In this document: piece by piece, positions 8,758 through 18,344 of the stretch | How the letters are laid out: every line of letters starts with the position of its first letter | Numbering within the stretch: the stretch's first letter is position 1 | Assembly (NCBI RefSeq): GCF_006064855.1 | Contig: NZ_CP040753.1 | Span: 2,356,001 to 2,420,000, forward strand | Direction: 5' to 3' | Length of the DNA stretch: 64,000 nucleotides | Origin: Sulfitobacter sp. BSw21498 | GTDB taxonomy: Bacteria; Pseudomonadota; Alphaproteobacteria; Rhodobacterales; Rhodobacteraceae | Made by a program: the position numbers and the translations under genes | Notes under the pieces: model-generated | Told to the model about the DNA's origin: nothing | The model's database searches: none | The model's input: only the letters and a program-made list of their open reading frames with translations

Positions 8758-10941
8758 TTACCCGCCAAAGATATCGCGGAGCACCCTGTCGATGACCCCC
8801 AGCGGGTTGTCTTGACGCGGTAGGCGCTGCGGCTGCTGCGGTTGTTGGGGCTGTTGTGGTTGCGGCGGCGGTGCCTGAACCACGGGCGGTTCGGGCACAA
8901 TCATCGGCAGCGGCGTGTTGGGCAAACCGTCATGCACCCGCACCATGACCTGCTTCCAGATCTCGGTCGGCAACCCGCCTCCCGATACCCCTGTCAAAGG
9001 CGTGTTGTCGTCATACCCCATCCAGACACCGGCCACGTAATCAGCCGAAAAGCCGATGAACCACGCATCACGGTTGGCCTGTGTCGTACCCGTTTTACCG
9101 GCCAGCTCGCGCCCACCGAACTGTGCGCGCTGACCGGTGCCGGAGGACACGACTTTTTCCATCATATAGACCAGCTTCAGGGCGGCATCTTCTTGAATGA
9201 CCCGCTCACCGATACCACCGCCGGTACCCATCACCGGTTCGGTATCCCCCTGCAACGTCAGATCAAGCAAACCGTAAGGTTTGACCGACGACCCGCCGTT
9301 CAGGATGCCCGCATAAGCCCCCGTCATCTCGAGCAGCGTGCTTTCGGAGGCGCCAAGCGCCAGTGCCGGACCGGCAGCAAGATCGCTTTTGATCCCGAAT
9401 TGCTCTGCCACTTCGCTGACCAGATCGCGCCCGACGCTTTCGGATACTTTGACTGCCGGAATGTTAAGCGAATCCTTCAGGGCGTCGGTCAACGTCACAT
9501 TCCCCTTGAACCTGTTGGTATAGTTCTTGGGACACCACTCGCCCGACCCGGGGATGTTCAAACAATATGGCGCGTCCTCAATCAGATCGTTGGGCGAATA
9601 CCCCAGATCCAAGGCGGCGGCGTAGATAAAGGGTTTGAACGCGGACCCGGTCTGGCGCATCGCTTGGGTGGCGCGGTTAAAGGCACCCGCAACCTTGGTC
9701 TTGCGCCCGCCAACCATACCGCGCACGGCACCATCTGCAGACATGATCACCACAGCGGCCTGTGCCTTGGACCCGTCACGCACCTGATTTTCAAAAACCC
9801 AGCTGAGCCCCTCTTCGGCGGCGCGTTGGATCTTCTGGTCCAGCGTGGTTTTGATCACCACATCTTCGGTGGTGTTGCGGGTAAAGAACTCGGGGCCCGA
9901 CGACATCACCCAATCAGCGAAATACCCGCCCGCTTCGGCCTCCGCGGCCTCTGACAGCTCTGCGGGGTTGGCGATGGCGTTATCCGCCTCGGCCTTACTC
10001 AGATAGCCCTGATCTTCCATCAAACGGATCACGGTGGCCGCGCGGCTTTGGGAACGATCAAGGTTATTGGTGGGTGACAGTGTGGTCGGGGCCGTCAACA
10101 GCCCCGCAAGCATCGCACCCTCGGCAGGCTTCAACGCCGCCGCCGGTTTGCCAAAGAAACGCTGTGCGGCAGCTTCGGCCCCGAACGCACCGCCGCCCAT
10201 ATAGGCCCTGTTCAGATAGATAGAGAGGATGTCATTCTTGGAGTACTTTGTCTCCATCGCCATGGAAAACAGCGCCTCTTTGCCCTTGCGCGACAGTGAG
10301 GACCGGCGGCATTCGGATTCGTATTCCTTTTCCGTTTGCCCCGATGTGGCATCATAGGGTTCACCCAGACACAGCAGCTTGGCGACCTGTTGCGTGATCG
10401 TCGACCCGCCGTGGCCCGACAACGGCCCGCGCCCTTCGCTCAGGTTGATCTTGACCGCAGACGCGATGCCGCGCGGACTGATACCAAAGTGCTTGTAGAA
10501 CCGTTTGTCTTCGGTTGCGATGACCGCGTTTTTCAACGCAGGCGATACGCTTTCGGCGGTCACGATCCCGCCGAACTGATCGCCACGCCACGCAAAGACA
10601 TCACCATAGCGATCCTTGAGCGTGACAGACCCGCGGGCGCGCCCGTCCAACAACGCCTCGAGCGGGGGCAGCGTGGTGTAGAAATAGCCAACAGCAAGCG
10701 CGACCATCAGCACCGCGACAGCCGTCACACGCCAGATGATCGTCCAGATCAAACGGAACACCCACCGCACCAACGCGGCCAGCCAACCGATCGGCCCCTT
10801 GGGGCGCGCGGGGGCGCGCCGCGCGGGCTTACGTTTGGCGGAGGCCTTTTTCGCAACGGGTTTGCGGGGCGGATTGCCGCCTTTGCCCGCGGTGCGCTTG
10901 TCGGCAACCAAGGGCCGCTTCCGTTTGGATGAATCACTCAT
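8758..10941 (-). CDS. mrcA: Penicillin-binding protein 1A (bifunctional transglycosylase/transpeptidase)
   Basis: Class A PBP that polymerises and cross-links peptidoglycan. The 727-residue protein has a very basic cytoplasmic tail (Lys/Arg/Pro/Ala-rich, about residues 1-60), one membrane anchor, and a GT51 domain with EDKRFYKH and GGSTITQQ. The transpeptidase domain has SAFK (active serine), SLN and KTGT. A Gln/Pro-rich tail (about residues 675-705) precedes the C-terminus. Within the GT51 domain a roughly 20-residue insert with two cysteines follows the QQVAKLL segment. I chose the ATG at 10941 (MSDSSKRKRP); a frame-opening codon 11 residues upstream is less likely. Confidence 0.94.
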   Translation of the reverse strand: MSDSSKRKRPLVADKRTAGKGGNPPRKPVAKKASAKRKPARRAPARPKGPIGWLAALVRWVFRLIWTIIWRVTAVAVLMVALAVGYFYTTLPPLEALLDGRARGSVTLKDRYGDVFAWRGDQFGGIVTAESVSPALKNAVIATEDKRFYKHFGISPRGIASAVKINLSEGRGPLSGHGGSTITQQVAKLLCLGEPYDATSGQTEKEYESECRRSSLSRKGKEALFSMAMETKYSKNDILSIYLNRAYMGGGAFGAEAAAQRFFGKPAAALKPAEGAMLAGLLTAPTTLSPTNNLDRSQSRAATVIRLMEDQGYLSKAEADNAIANPAELSEAAEAEAGGYFADWVMSSGPEFFTRNTTEDVVIKTTLDQKIQRAAEEGLSWVFENQVRDGSKAQAAVVIMSADGAVRGMVGGRKTKVAGAFNRATQAMRQTGSAFKPFIYAAALDLGYSPNDLIEDAPYCLNIPGSGEWCPKNYTNRFKGNVTLTDALKDSLNIPAVKVSESVGRDLVSEVAEQFGIKSDLAAGPALALGASESTLLEMTGAYAGILNGGSSVKPYGLLDLTLQGDTEPVMGTGGGIGERVIQEDAALKLVYMMEKVVSSGTGQRAQFGGRELAGKTGTTQANRDAWFIGFSADYVAGVWMGYDDNTPLTGVSGGGLPTEIWKQVMVRVHDGLPNTPLPMIVPEPPVVQAPPPQPQQPQQPQQPQRLPRQDNPLGVIDRVLRDIFGG

Positions 10942-11197
10942 ATGCTGCTCACTGAACCGTTCTTTTTTTCGCACTCTATCCTGCAGAACGCGGTTTGTTT
11001 AGCGTCGACGCCACTTTGCGCCACCTAATTAACGCCCAATAATAAGGCACCCTCCTTCGGGATGCCCAATATTTACGCAATCACACCCTCTACCAGAGGG
11101 ACTAAGCGCGATGAACCCTTCCTTCAAGGGCCACCGGCCGGTCTTTTGTTCAAGGCATACCGCAGGAGATACCTGCCATCTGGAAGAGGGATTATAG
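10942..11197. promoter_or_regulatory. Divergent upstream region of PBP1A and glnK-amtB
   Basis: 256 bases separate the divergent PBP1A and glnK starts. The region must hold both promoters. I looked for an NtrC-type TGCACC/GGTGCA pair and a sigma-54 -24/-12 element, which would be expected for nitrogen-controlled glnK-amtB, and saw no convincing copy. A GGAAGAGGG site lies just before the GTG start of glnK. Confidence 0.4.
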
Positions 11198-11536
<339 letters not shown>

Positions 11537-11561
11537 CCCCCACGTCCGAGGAATTGACGAC

Positions 11562-12863
11562 ATGACATCACGACTTCTTATCCCCCTTGCCGCCGCAGCC
11601 ACGCTGCTGCCGTCCTTGGGTTTCGCGCAGGAGGCCGAGTATGCAACCGCGGCTGACACTGCTTTCATCTTCAACACGATCCTTTTCCTGATCGGCGGCT
11701 TCCTGGTGTTCTGGATGGCAGCGGGTTTTGCCATGCTCGAAGCGGGTCTGGTGCGATCCAAGAACGTGACCACACAGCTGACCAAGAACATCGCGCTGTT
11801 TGCGCTGGCGGCCATTCTGTACTGGCTGGTGGGCTATAACATCATGTACCCCGGTGACGCATGGATCATTCCCGGCGTATTCGGCACCTTTGCCACCAAA
11901 GACATCAAGACGGCGATCGATGCGGGCGGCTATTCCAACGCGTCCGACTTCTTCTTCCAGTTGATGTTCTGCGCGACCACCGCGTCCATCGTTTCGGGCA
12001 CCTTGGCCGAGCGTATCAAGCTGTGGCCCTTCCTGATCTTCACCGTTGTGCTGACCGGCTTTATCTATCCGATCGAAGCAAGCTGGCAGTGGGGCGCAGG
12101 CTGGTTGTCTGACGCGGGCTTCAGCGACTTTGCGGGCTCGACTTTGGTGCACGCAGCTGGCGGCTTTGCGGCGCTGGCAGGGGTGCTGGTTCTTGGCCCT
12201 CGTATCGGCAAGTACAAAGATGGCCGTGTGATCCCGATGCAGGGTTCGAACCTGCCACTCGCCACTTTGGGTACGTTCATCCTGTGGCTGGGTTGGTTCG
12301 GCTTTAACGGCGGCTCGCAGTTGGCCATGGGAACGATGATCGACGCCGACGCTGTTGCGCAGATCTTTGCCAACACCAACATGGCCGCAGCTGCGGGTGC
12401 CATTGCCGCGCTGGTCCTGACGCAGATGCTGTACAAAAAGCCCGACCTGACAATGGTCCTGAACGGCGCGCTTGCCGGTCTGGTGTCCATCACGGCTGGT
12501 CCGCTTGACCCGACCCTGTTTGGTGCGCTTTGGATTGGTGCTGTCGGTGGTGCGATCGTGGTCTTCGCAGTGCCCTTCCTTGACAAGCTCAAGATCGATG
12601 ACGTGGTCGGTGCGATCCCGGTTCACCTGATGGCGGGTTTCTGGGGCACTTTGGTCGTGCCGGTTTACACCGAAGGGACATCCTTTGTGACACAGATCAT
12701 CGGCTTTGCCTCGATCGGTGCCTTTGTCTTCATCGTGTCGCTGATCGTCTGGATGATCCTGAAAGCCACCACCGGCATCCGCGTGAGCGAAGAAGCAGAG
12801 ATCGTTGGCCTTGATGTGTCCGAACTGGGCATGGAAGCCTATCCCGAGTTCTCGAAAAGCTAA
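11562..12863 (+). CDS. amtB: Ammonium transporter AmtB
   Basis: Trimeric inner-membrane ammonium channel. The 433-residue protein has a cleavable N-terminal signal (about residues 1-22, ending SLGFA), eleven predicted membrane spans, and the twin pore histidines in LVHAAGG and PVHLMAGFWG. The short C-terminal tail that binds GlnK is present. An in-frame ATG at 11472 lies inside glnK; the ATG at 11562, preceded by a GAGGAATT site, gives the proper signal peptide. It forms an operon with glnK. Confidence 0.95.
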   Translation: MTSRLLIPLAAAATLLPSLGFAQEAEYATAADTAFIFNTILFLIGGFLVFWMAAGFAMLEAGLVRSKNVTTQLTKNIALFALAAILYWLVGYNIMYPGDAWIIPGVFGTFATKDIKTAIDAGGYSNASDFFFQLMFCATTASIVSGTLAERIKLWPFLIFTVVLTGFIYPIEASWQWGAGWLSDAGFSDFAGSTLVHAAGGFAALAGVLVLGPRIGKYKDGRVIPMQGSNLPLATLGTFILWLGWFGFNGGSQLAMGTMIDADAVAQIFANTNMAAAAGAIAALVLTQMLYKKPDLTMVLNGALAGLVSITAGPLDPTLFGALWIGAVGGAIVVFAVPFLDKLKIDDVVGAIPVHLMAGFWGTLVVPVYTEGTSFVTQIIGFASIGAFVFIVSLIVWMILKATTGIRVSEEAEIVGLDVSELGMEAYPEFSKS

Positions 12864-12891
12864 GGCCTAAATCACTGCAGGCAGGCAGGTG

Positions 12892-12917
12892 CCCGGGCGT
12901 TCGCGCCCGGGTTTTTC
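12892..12917 (+). terminator. Rho-independent terminator of glnK-amtB
   Basis: Arms CCCGGGCG and CGCCCGGG enclose a TTCG tetraloop and are followed by TTTTTCT, about 30 bases after the amtB stop. Confidence 0.9.
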
Positions 12918-12951
12918 TATGGGTCGAGGCTGCGTGTGACCCGCTGTGCGC

Positions 12952-12992
12952 TTAAACAAAAACCGCCGCGCTGAGGTATCAGCGCGGCGGTT
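12952..12992 (-). terminator. Rho-independent terminator of the aminotransferase operon
   Basis: Read on the minus strand, a 14-bp perfect stem (arms AACCGCCGCGCTGA and TCAGCGCGGCGGTT) is followed by TTTGTTT. It lies 30 bases beyond the stop of the aminotransferase gene and is well separated from the amtB terminator. Confidence 0.88.
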
Positions 12993-13021
12993 AGAGTATT
13001 TTTAAAAGGGTGAAGCAGCGG

Positions 13022-14206
13022 TTAGATGCCGACCTCGATGATCGCTTTGGCGAGGATCGGTACGGTTTCAGCGTTCAGGCCGGCGATGTTCATGCGGCTG
13101 TCGCTCACCATATAGATGCCGTGGTCTTCGCGCAGCTTGTCGACCATTTCAGACGTGGTCCCAAGGCGCGAGAACATGCCGCGGTGTTCGGCGAGAAAGC
13201 CAAAGCGGTCCGAGCCGGACAGACGCTGAAGCTCGCTTGCGAGTTGGGTGCGCAGGCCCAGCATGGTGTTCCGGATGTCTTCGAGTTCTGCCATCCAGTC
13301 GCTGCGCAAGGCATCGTCGTTCAGGATGGTGGTGACGATGCGAGCACCGTGATCTGGCGGGAAGCTGAAGTTCTGGCGGTTGAGAAAGGCCAGCGTGCCC
13401 TGGTTCAACTTTTGCGCCGAAGTGTCCGCCGAAAGCGCCATTAGGATGCCGGTGCGTTCACGGTAGATCCCGAAGTTCTTGGAGCAGCTTGCCGCGATCA
13501 GACACTCCGGCACCGCTGCCGCGACCTTGCGCGTGGCCGCCGCATCAGCGTCCAGCCCGTCGCCAAAGCCCTGATAGGCGATGTCGATCATCGGGGTGGC
13601 ACCGGTGTCTTGCAGAACCTTGATCACCGCATCCCACTGCGATGCGTTCAGGTTGGCACCGGTCGGGTTGTGGCAGCAACCGTGCAACAAGACCACATCG
13701 CCTTTTTGCGCGGTCTTGAGGTCGGCGATCATGCCATCGAAATCAACGCCACGGGTGTCGTCGTCGAAATAACGATATGGCACCATCTCCATCCCCAGAT
13801 ACTTGAGGATCGACAGGTGGTTCGGCCATGTCGGGTTGGACACAAAGACCCGTGCGTTCGGGCGGGCCATCTGGATTAGCTCAAACGCCTGGCGGATCGC
13901 GCCGGTACCGCCCGGCGTCGCAGCCGCAGCCACCTGGGCGCGGGGGACCGCATCGCCAAGCACCATCCGCACCATCGCATCACCGAAAGCAGGATCGCCC
14001 GCCAGACCGGTATAGGCCTTGCTGTTCTGGGTTTCCCACAGCTGATGTTCGGCCGCTTTTACCGCGCGCATGACGGGCGTCAGCCCCGTGGCATCTTTGT
14101 ACACGCCCACACCAAGGTCGATCTTGGTGTCGCGGGGGTCGTCCTTGTACATCTGCATCAAGGCAAGGATTTTATCGGCGGGCTGCGCCTGTAGGGTTTC
14201 GAACAT
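13022..14206 (-). CDS. tyrB: Aromatic amino acid / aspartate aminotransferase (class I)
   Basis: PLP-dependent transaminase of the AspC/TyrB type. The 394-residue protein has the expected size, the NPTGAN motif with the cofactor-contacting asparagine, the PLP lysine in SCSKNFGIYRER, and the substrate-carboxylate-binding arginine in SRMNIAGLN near the C-terminus. It could favour aspartate or aromatic substrates; sequence alone does not settle this, so the symbol is tentative. Its ATG shares one base with the TAA of sseA (TAATG), so the two are co-translated. Confidence 0.88.
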   Translation of the reverse strand: MFETLQAQPADKILALMQMYKDDPRDTKIDLGVGVYKDATGLTPVMRAVKAAEHQLWETQNSKAYTGLAGDPAFGDAMVRMVLGDAVPRAQVAAAATPGGTGAIRQAFELIQMARPNARVFVSNPTWPNHLSILKYLGMEMVPYRYFDDDTRGVDFDGMIADLKTAQKGDVVLLHGCCHNPTGANLNASQWDAVIKVLQDTGATPMIDIAYQGFGDGLDADAAATRKVAAAVPECLIAASCSKNFGIYRERTGILMALSADTSAQKLNQGTLAFLNRQNFSFPPDHGARIVTTILNDDALRSDWMAELEDIRNTMLGLRTQLASELQRLSGSDRFGFLAEHRGMFSRLGTTSEMVDKLREDHGIYMVSDSRMNIAGLNAETVPILAKAIIEVGI

Positions 14207-15060
14207 TATGCGTCTCCGGTCGCAACGGGCACGGTGGGAAACATCCCCCATTCTGCCCAAGATCCATCGTAAAGGGACCAATCGGTGTGGCCCATCCGTT
14301 CCAATGCCAACGCTAGTATGGCGGCAGTGATGCCCGACCCGCAGGTGGTGATCACGGGCTGCGACAGGTCGATCCCTGCTGCCTCGAATGCAGCCTTGGT
14401 CTCGGCTACGGATTTTAGTGTTTTGTCGTCGTTCAGCAGCTCTGTGTAGGGCAGGTTGCGCGAACCGGGGATGTGACCTGCACGCAAACCTTCGCGTGGT
14501 TCGGGGGCCTCGCCGCGGAAGCGGGCGGCTGCGCGGGCATCAACGATTTGTGGTGCCTTGAGTTTCGAAGCTTGTGCCACCTGTGTCACGTCGCGCACCA
14601 GCTGGTTCTGGAACCGCACGGTCATGTGACGGTCGCGCGGGATCGGCGGCATGTCTTCGGTCGGGCGGCCTTCGGCGACCCATTTGGGCAAGCCACCGTC
14701 CAGCACGGCCACATTTTCCTGCCCCATCAAGCGAAACAGCCACCACACGCGCGCAGCAGACAACAGCCCTGACCCGTCATAGATCACCACCTGATGCCCG
14801 TCGCCCACACCCAAAGCACGCATCCGCGACATGAACTTTTCCGCAGGCGGTGCCATATGCGGCATGTCCGACCGCGCATCCGAGATTTCATCGATGTCAA
14901 AGAAGCGGGCACCGGGAATATGCGCTTGGTTGTATTCGGCTTTGGGGTCACGGCCCGCATCGGGCAAATACCAAGATGCGTCCAGCAAGCGCAGGTCCGG
15001 ATCCTTAAGGTGCTGCGCCAGCCAATCGGTTGAAACAAGCGTTTTCGGATTGTCAGCCAT
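14206..15060 (-). CDS. sseA: 3-mercaptopyruvate sulfurtransferase
   Basis: Transfers sulfur from 3-mercaptopyruvate to thiophilic acceptors. The 284-residue protein has two rhodanese domains; the second carries the active-site loop CGSGITA, the SseA form rather than the thiosulfate type. The coupled downstream transaminase could supply mercaptopyruvate by transaminating cysteine, so the two genes may form a short cysteine-degradation route (inference). The ATG at 15060 follows a GGGGGTGG site; the frame remains open upstream but lacks family similarity there. Confidence 0.92.
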   Translation of the reverse strand: MADNPKTLVSTDWLAQHLKDPDLRLLDASWYLPDAGRDPKAEYNQAHIPGARFFDIDEISDARSDMPHMAPPAEKFMSRMRALGVGDGHQVVIYDGSGLLSAARVWWLFRLMGQENVAVLDGGLPKWVAEGRPTEDMPPIPRDRHMTVRFQNQLVRDVTQVAQASKLKAPQIVDARAAARFRGEAPEPREGLRAGHIPGSRNLPYTELLNDDKTLKSVAETKAAFEAAGIDLSQPVITTCGSGITAAILALALERMGHTDWSLYDGSWAEWGMFPTVPVATGDA

Positions 15061-15206
15061 GGGTCCACCCCCTTTTAGAACAGGTTTTTCAATGCCTACC
15101 CGCGACGGCCGCCGCAAGCAAGAGCCCGTGGCAGTGCACATGCAGCATAAGCCGAAAATGAATAAGGAGTTACCAGTTCAGCAGGGCAAACGCCAATTAG
15201 CAGGCG

Positions 15207-15695
15207 TCAGCCGTGGTCTTTCAGCAGACGTTGTTTTTGCCGTGACCAATCACGCTTGGCGGCAGTTTCGCGTTTGTCGTGCAGTTTCTTACCCTTGGCG
15301 ATGCCGATCTTGATCTTGGCCATGCCACGGTGGTTGAAATACATCACCATCGGCACCAGCGTCATGCCCTTGCGTTGGGTTTCATTCCACAGGTGCGACA
15401 ACTGTTTTTTGGACACCAGCAGCTTGCGGCGACGGCGCTCTTCGTGGGTAAATGTCTTGGCCTGCTTATAGGGCGCGACGTAGGAGTTCACCAACCACAG
15501 CTCGCCATCTTCCACGGCAGCATAGCTTTCGGCGATGTTGGCACCGCCGTTGCGCAGGGATTTCACCTCGGAGCCTTCAAGGATGATGCCGCATTCAACG
15601 TCGTCGTCGATAGCGTAATCAAACCGCGCACGGCGGTTTTCTGCGATGACCTTGTAGTTCGGGTCCGATTTGGAAGATAATTTAACCTGTGACAT
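15207..15695 (-). CDS. smpB: SsrA-binding protein SmpB
   Basis: Partner of tmRNA in trans-translation, rescuing stalled ribosomes. The 162-residue protein has the oligonucleotide-binding core with [25 protein letters not shown] and [13 protein letters not shown] segments, plus a basic tail. The ATG at 15695 gives the usual start; a codon seven residues upstream is in frame but unlikely. The tmRNA gene itself is not in the window. Confidence 0.96.
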   Translation of the reverse strand: MSQVKLSSKSDPNYKVIAENRRARFDYAIDDDVECGIILEGSEVKSLRNGGANIAESYAAVEDGELWLVNSYVAPYKQAKTFTHEERRRRKLLVSKKQLSHLWNETQRKGMTLVPMVMYFNHRGMAKIKIGIAKGKKLHDKRETAAKRDWSRQKQRLLKDHG

Positions 15696-15751
15696 GCCAA
15701 GGATGTAGGGCGTCACGGCGCTGCGCGCAAGATGCAGCTGCGGGGTTTGCG

Positions 15752-15775
15752 CGGCGGGACCCCGAGCGTCCCGCC
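15752..15775 (-). terminator. Hairpin downstream of sulfotransferase gene, no T-tract
   Basis: Perfect 8-bp arms GGCGGGAC and GTCCCGCC around a 7-base loop, seven bases past the sulfotransferase stop. There is no run of T on either side, so it may be a weak or Rho-assisted terminator or an mRNA-end stabiliser. Confidence 0.4.
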
Positions 15776-15781
15776 GACAGT

Positions 15782-16600
15782 TTAGTCACCCAGCTTGGCA
15801 TGCACCTCTGCAAGGTCGATCTCGCCCGTGGGCATCTTGTTTGCAGGGTTGTCGAAGTCGTATTTGAACAGCTCGAAATCCCGTTTGAAGATTTCGCGCA
15901 CCAGATGCATCGACAGATCGTCAAAGTAGTCTTCTACCGGATGGGCACGCTTGGGGCCGTGGCCTTCGGATTCGTTAAAGCGCGGGATATCACCGAGATT
16001 TACGGGATGGGGCGTGTCGATGGCGTCCAGAACGCTTTGCATGCCGTCGTTGAATTTCTCGGTCCAGATGATCTTGTCATAGGTGCCGCCGTTCACAATG
16101 AACGTACTGACATGGCCCGATTGCGCTGACCAGTGAATGTCGGGGTCCATGGGCCGACGCCAGCGGATGGTGTCGCGGGCGAACAGCAAGAACCGGCGGA
16201 AGCTGGCGATTTGGTCAAACTCTTGCTTGCCGTCATCGCCGCCGACTTCGATCCCGTATTTCTGCATCAAAAGCGGCACCAGATTGCCGCGGTACCGGCG
16301 ACCGTTCCGCTGAATGCCGCAAATCTTGTCAAAGAAAGAGCTGAGAACCCGCGTGTAAGGGTTGCGCACGCAGGTGAACGCGAAGGAATTGTGGTTTTCC
16401 ACGTTGTTCGTGATCAGCGGCTGGGACGCGTCTTGCGCCCATTTGTGCATCCCCGATTTTGAATCGTGGATATCCCCATCAAAGAATTCGCCATGATCCG
16501 AATAGAACATGATTTGTCCAATGGTCGAGCAGGCGCATTTGGGCACCACCCGGTACACCACGCTCTCGCTTTCTGTCATCCACGTCCCTGGAAAACCCAT
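15782..16600 (-). CDS. Sulfotransferase family 2 protein
   Basis: Predicted to transfer sulfate from PAPS to a carbohydrate. The 272-residue protein has the 5'-phosphosulfate-binding loop [10 protein letters not shown] near residue 20 and the 3'-phosphate-binding stretch [12 protein letters not shown] near residue 78, as in the carbohydrate sulfotransferase family (PF03567). No signal peptide or membrane span is visible. A good AGGAGG lies 11 bases before the ATG at 16600; a second ATG seven codons in is an alternative. It is divergent from a glycosyltransferase, so a shared surface glycan substrate is plausible but unproven. Confidence 0.82.
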   Translation of the reverse strand: MGFPGTWMTESESVVYRVVPKCACSTIGQIMFYSDHGEFFDGDIHDSKSGMHKWAQDASQPLITNNVENHNSFAFTCVRNPYTRVLSSFFDKICGIQRNGRRYRGNLVPLLMQKYGIEVGGDDGKQEFDQIASFRRFLLFARDTIRWRRPMDPDIHWSAQSGHVSTFIVNGGTYDKIIWTEKFNDGMQSVLDAIDTPHPVNLGDIPRFNESEGHGPKRAHPVEDYFDDLSMHLVREIFKRDFELFKYDFDNPANKMPTGEIDLAEVHAKLGD

Positions 16601-16757
16601 ATTCGGCTCGGCCTCCTAAATTTTTTTGTACTTATGCTGCCATTTATGGCGACAGAATGGCCCAAATAAAGAAAAAGCAAATATTCGTGGTTTATTCAAT
16701 CGCTGTTCGCCTTTATCTAACAAACTCGTCCAGAGCAGAGGGGATGCGTGTTTCACG
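16601..16757. promoter_or_regulatory. AT-rich divergent promoter region
   Basis: 157 bases between the sulfotransferase and glycosyltransferase starts, clearly richer in A/T than the genes around it (T7 run near 16621, AAAGAAAAAG near 16669). Promoters for both genes must lie here. I could not fix exact -35/-10 boxes. Confidence 0.5.
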
Positions 16758-18335
16758 ATGGCCAGCATAGCCTATATCCTTTTGTGTCATAAAGACCCCC
16801 TTGCCGTCATCAAGCAAGCGGAGAGATTAACGGCGTCTGGTGACTATATGTCGATCCACTTTGACGCCTCGGCCAGCCCGTCTGATTTCGCCCAGATCAG
16901 CCAAGCGCTTGGCAAGAACCCGAATGTGACTTTTGCCAGCAAACGCATCCGCTGCGGCTGGGGGGAATGGTCGCTGGTGCAAGCGACGCTGAACGCGGTC
17001 GAAAGCGCGATCGACGCCTTCCCGCGCGCCACGCATTTCTACATGCTGTCGGGCGATTGCATGCCAATAAAATCCGCCGAATACATCCACGATTACCTCG
17101 ACGACAATGACTACGATTTCATCGAGAGCTTTGACTATTTCGAAAGCGACTGGATTAAGACCGGCTGGAAAGAAGAACGGCTGATCTATCGGCACTGGTT
17201 CAACGAACGCACCCAGAAAAAGCGGTTCTATGGCATGTTCGAGCTGCAAAAGCGCCTTGGCCTGACGCGCGAGATACCCGCGGATCTGCAGATCCAGATT
17301 GGCAGTCAGTGGTGGTGTCTGCGCCGCCAGACCGTCGAAGCCGTGATTGCATTCACCCGTGCGCGCAAGGATGTGATGCGGTTTTTCAGGACAACCTGGA
17401 TCCCGGACGAGACGTTTTTCCAGACCATCGTACGCCATATCGTGCCCGAAGCCGAATTACGCGTGCGCACCCTGACGTTCCTGATGTTCACCGATTACGG
17501 AATGCCGGTGACATTTTATAACGATCACTACGATCTTTTGCTGTCGCAGGATTATCTTTTTGCCCGCAAGATCAGTAGCGAGGCGCTGGACCTCAAGCGC
17601 CGGCTGGGACTGTTGTATTCGGCCCGCGATGTCGAGGTTCAGATCAGCAACGAGGGGCGCAACCTGTTCAAGTTCCTCACCAATCGAGGCCGGATCGGGC
17701 GGCGTTTTTCAACCCGTTTTTGGGAAAAGGAAAGCACGCTGGGGCGCGAACGCGAGCTGCTGATCGTGGTGTGCAAAAAATGGCATGTGGCCAAACGTGT
17801 GCTTGAACAGATGCGTCAGGCGACCAACCTGCCTGCGCTCGAATACCTTTTCAGCGAACAGGACACCGCCCTGCCCGATCTGGGTGGTATCCAGAACTCT
17901 TTGGGCAAACGCACCCGTCACCGTCGGTCTTTGATGCGCATGCTGTTTGATTATTACGACACCGACCAGTTGATCGTCTGCATGGACCCTGGTGATATCG
18001 ATTTGCTGAACGACTTTGCCGCTGACAGGTCAGTCACGCGGGTGCTGGAGATCGAATGCCAGTTCTCGGACGACTACCTTGTCGGACACGCCAAACGTGT
18101 CGGGCTGGCGGGCGAGCGCACCTCTGTCGACACACTAGAGCGGCTTTTGCCCACGATCCGCAATGATCTGACGCTGGAATCCGATCGTATCCGCGACGCG
18201 CAGTTCGAAAACTACGCCCGCGTGCGCGAAACAGCCTCGGCACAGGAAAACACCGAAGCGCTGGCCGCCTTTCTGCGCATATCGCCGGAGCAGGCACGCC
18301 CCATCGCCGATACCCACCATCTTTTTACCGACTGA
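16758..18335 (+). CDS. GT14-type beta-1,6-N-acetylglucosaminyltransferase-like protein with C-terminal DUF5928-type domain
   Basis: Glycosyltransferase-like protein of 525 residues. The N-terminal half (about 1-250) matches core-2/I-branching enzymes: IAYILLCHKDP start, then FASKRIRCGWGEWSLVQATL, FYMLSGDCMPIKS and IGSQWWCLRR followed by PDETFFQT. The C-terminal half (about 290-525) is a separate domain found with GT14 in Roseobacters (DUF5928-like, from memory). No signal or membrane span is seen. The ATG at 16758 gives MASIAYILLCHK; the upstream open frame is AT-rich and non-coding in character. The C-terminal domain's function is unknown. Confidence 0.82.
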   Translation: MASIAYILLCHKDPLAVIKQAERLTASGDYMSIHFDASASPSDFAQISQALGKNPNVTFASKRIRCGWGEWSLVQATLNAVESAIDAFPRATHFYMLSGDCMPIKSAEYIHDYLDDNDYDFIESFDYFESDWIKTGWKEERLIYRHWFNERTQKKRFYGMFELQKRLGLTREIPADLQIQIGSQWWCLRRQTVEAVIAFTRARKDVMRFFRTTWIPDETFFQTIVRHIVPEAELRVRTLTFLMFTDYGMPVTFYNDHYDLLLSQDYLFARKISSEALDLKRRLGLLYSARDVEVQISNEGRNLFKFLTNRGRIGRRFSTRFWEKESTLGRERELLIVVCKKWHVAKRVLEQMRQATNLPALEYLFSEQDTALPDLGGIQNSLGKRTRHRRSLMRMLFDYYDTDQLIVCMDPGDIDLLNDFAADRSVTRVLEIECQFSDDYLVGHAKRVGLAGERTSVDTLERLLPTIRNDLTLESDRIRDAQFENYARVRETASAQENTEALAAFLRISPEQARPIADTHHLFTD

Positions 18336-18344
18336 GGACTGCCC

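Noticed and set aside
8815..8880. Repeated GTTGTTGGGGCTG-like units at the end of the PBP1A gene
   Set aside because: Low-complexity coding repeat of the Gln/Pro-rich tail, not a mobile or regulatory repeat.
10942..11197. NtrC or sigma-54 sites before glnK-amtB
   Set aside because: Expected from function, but no TGCACC-type pair or GG-N10-GC element was convincing by eye.
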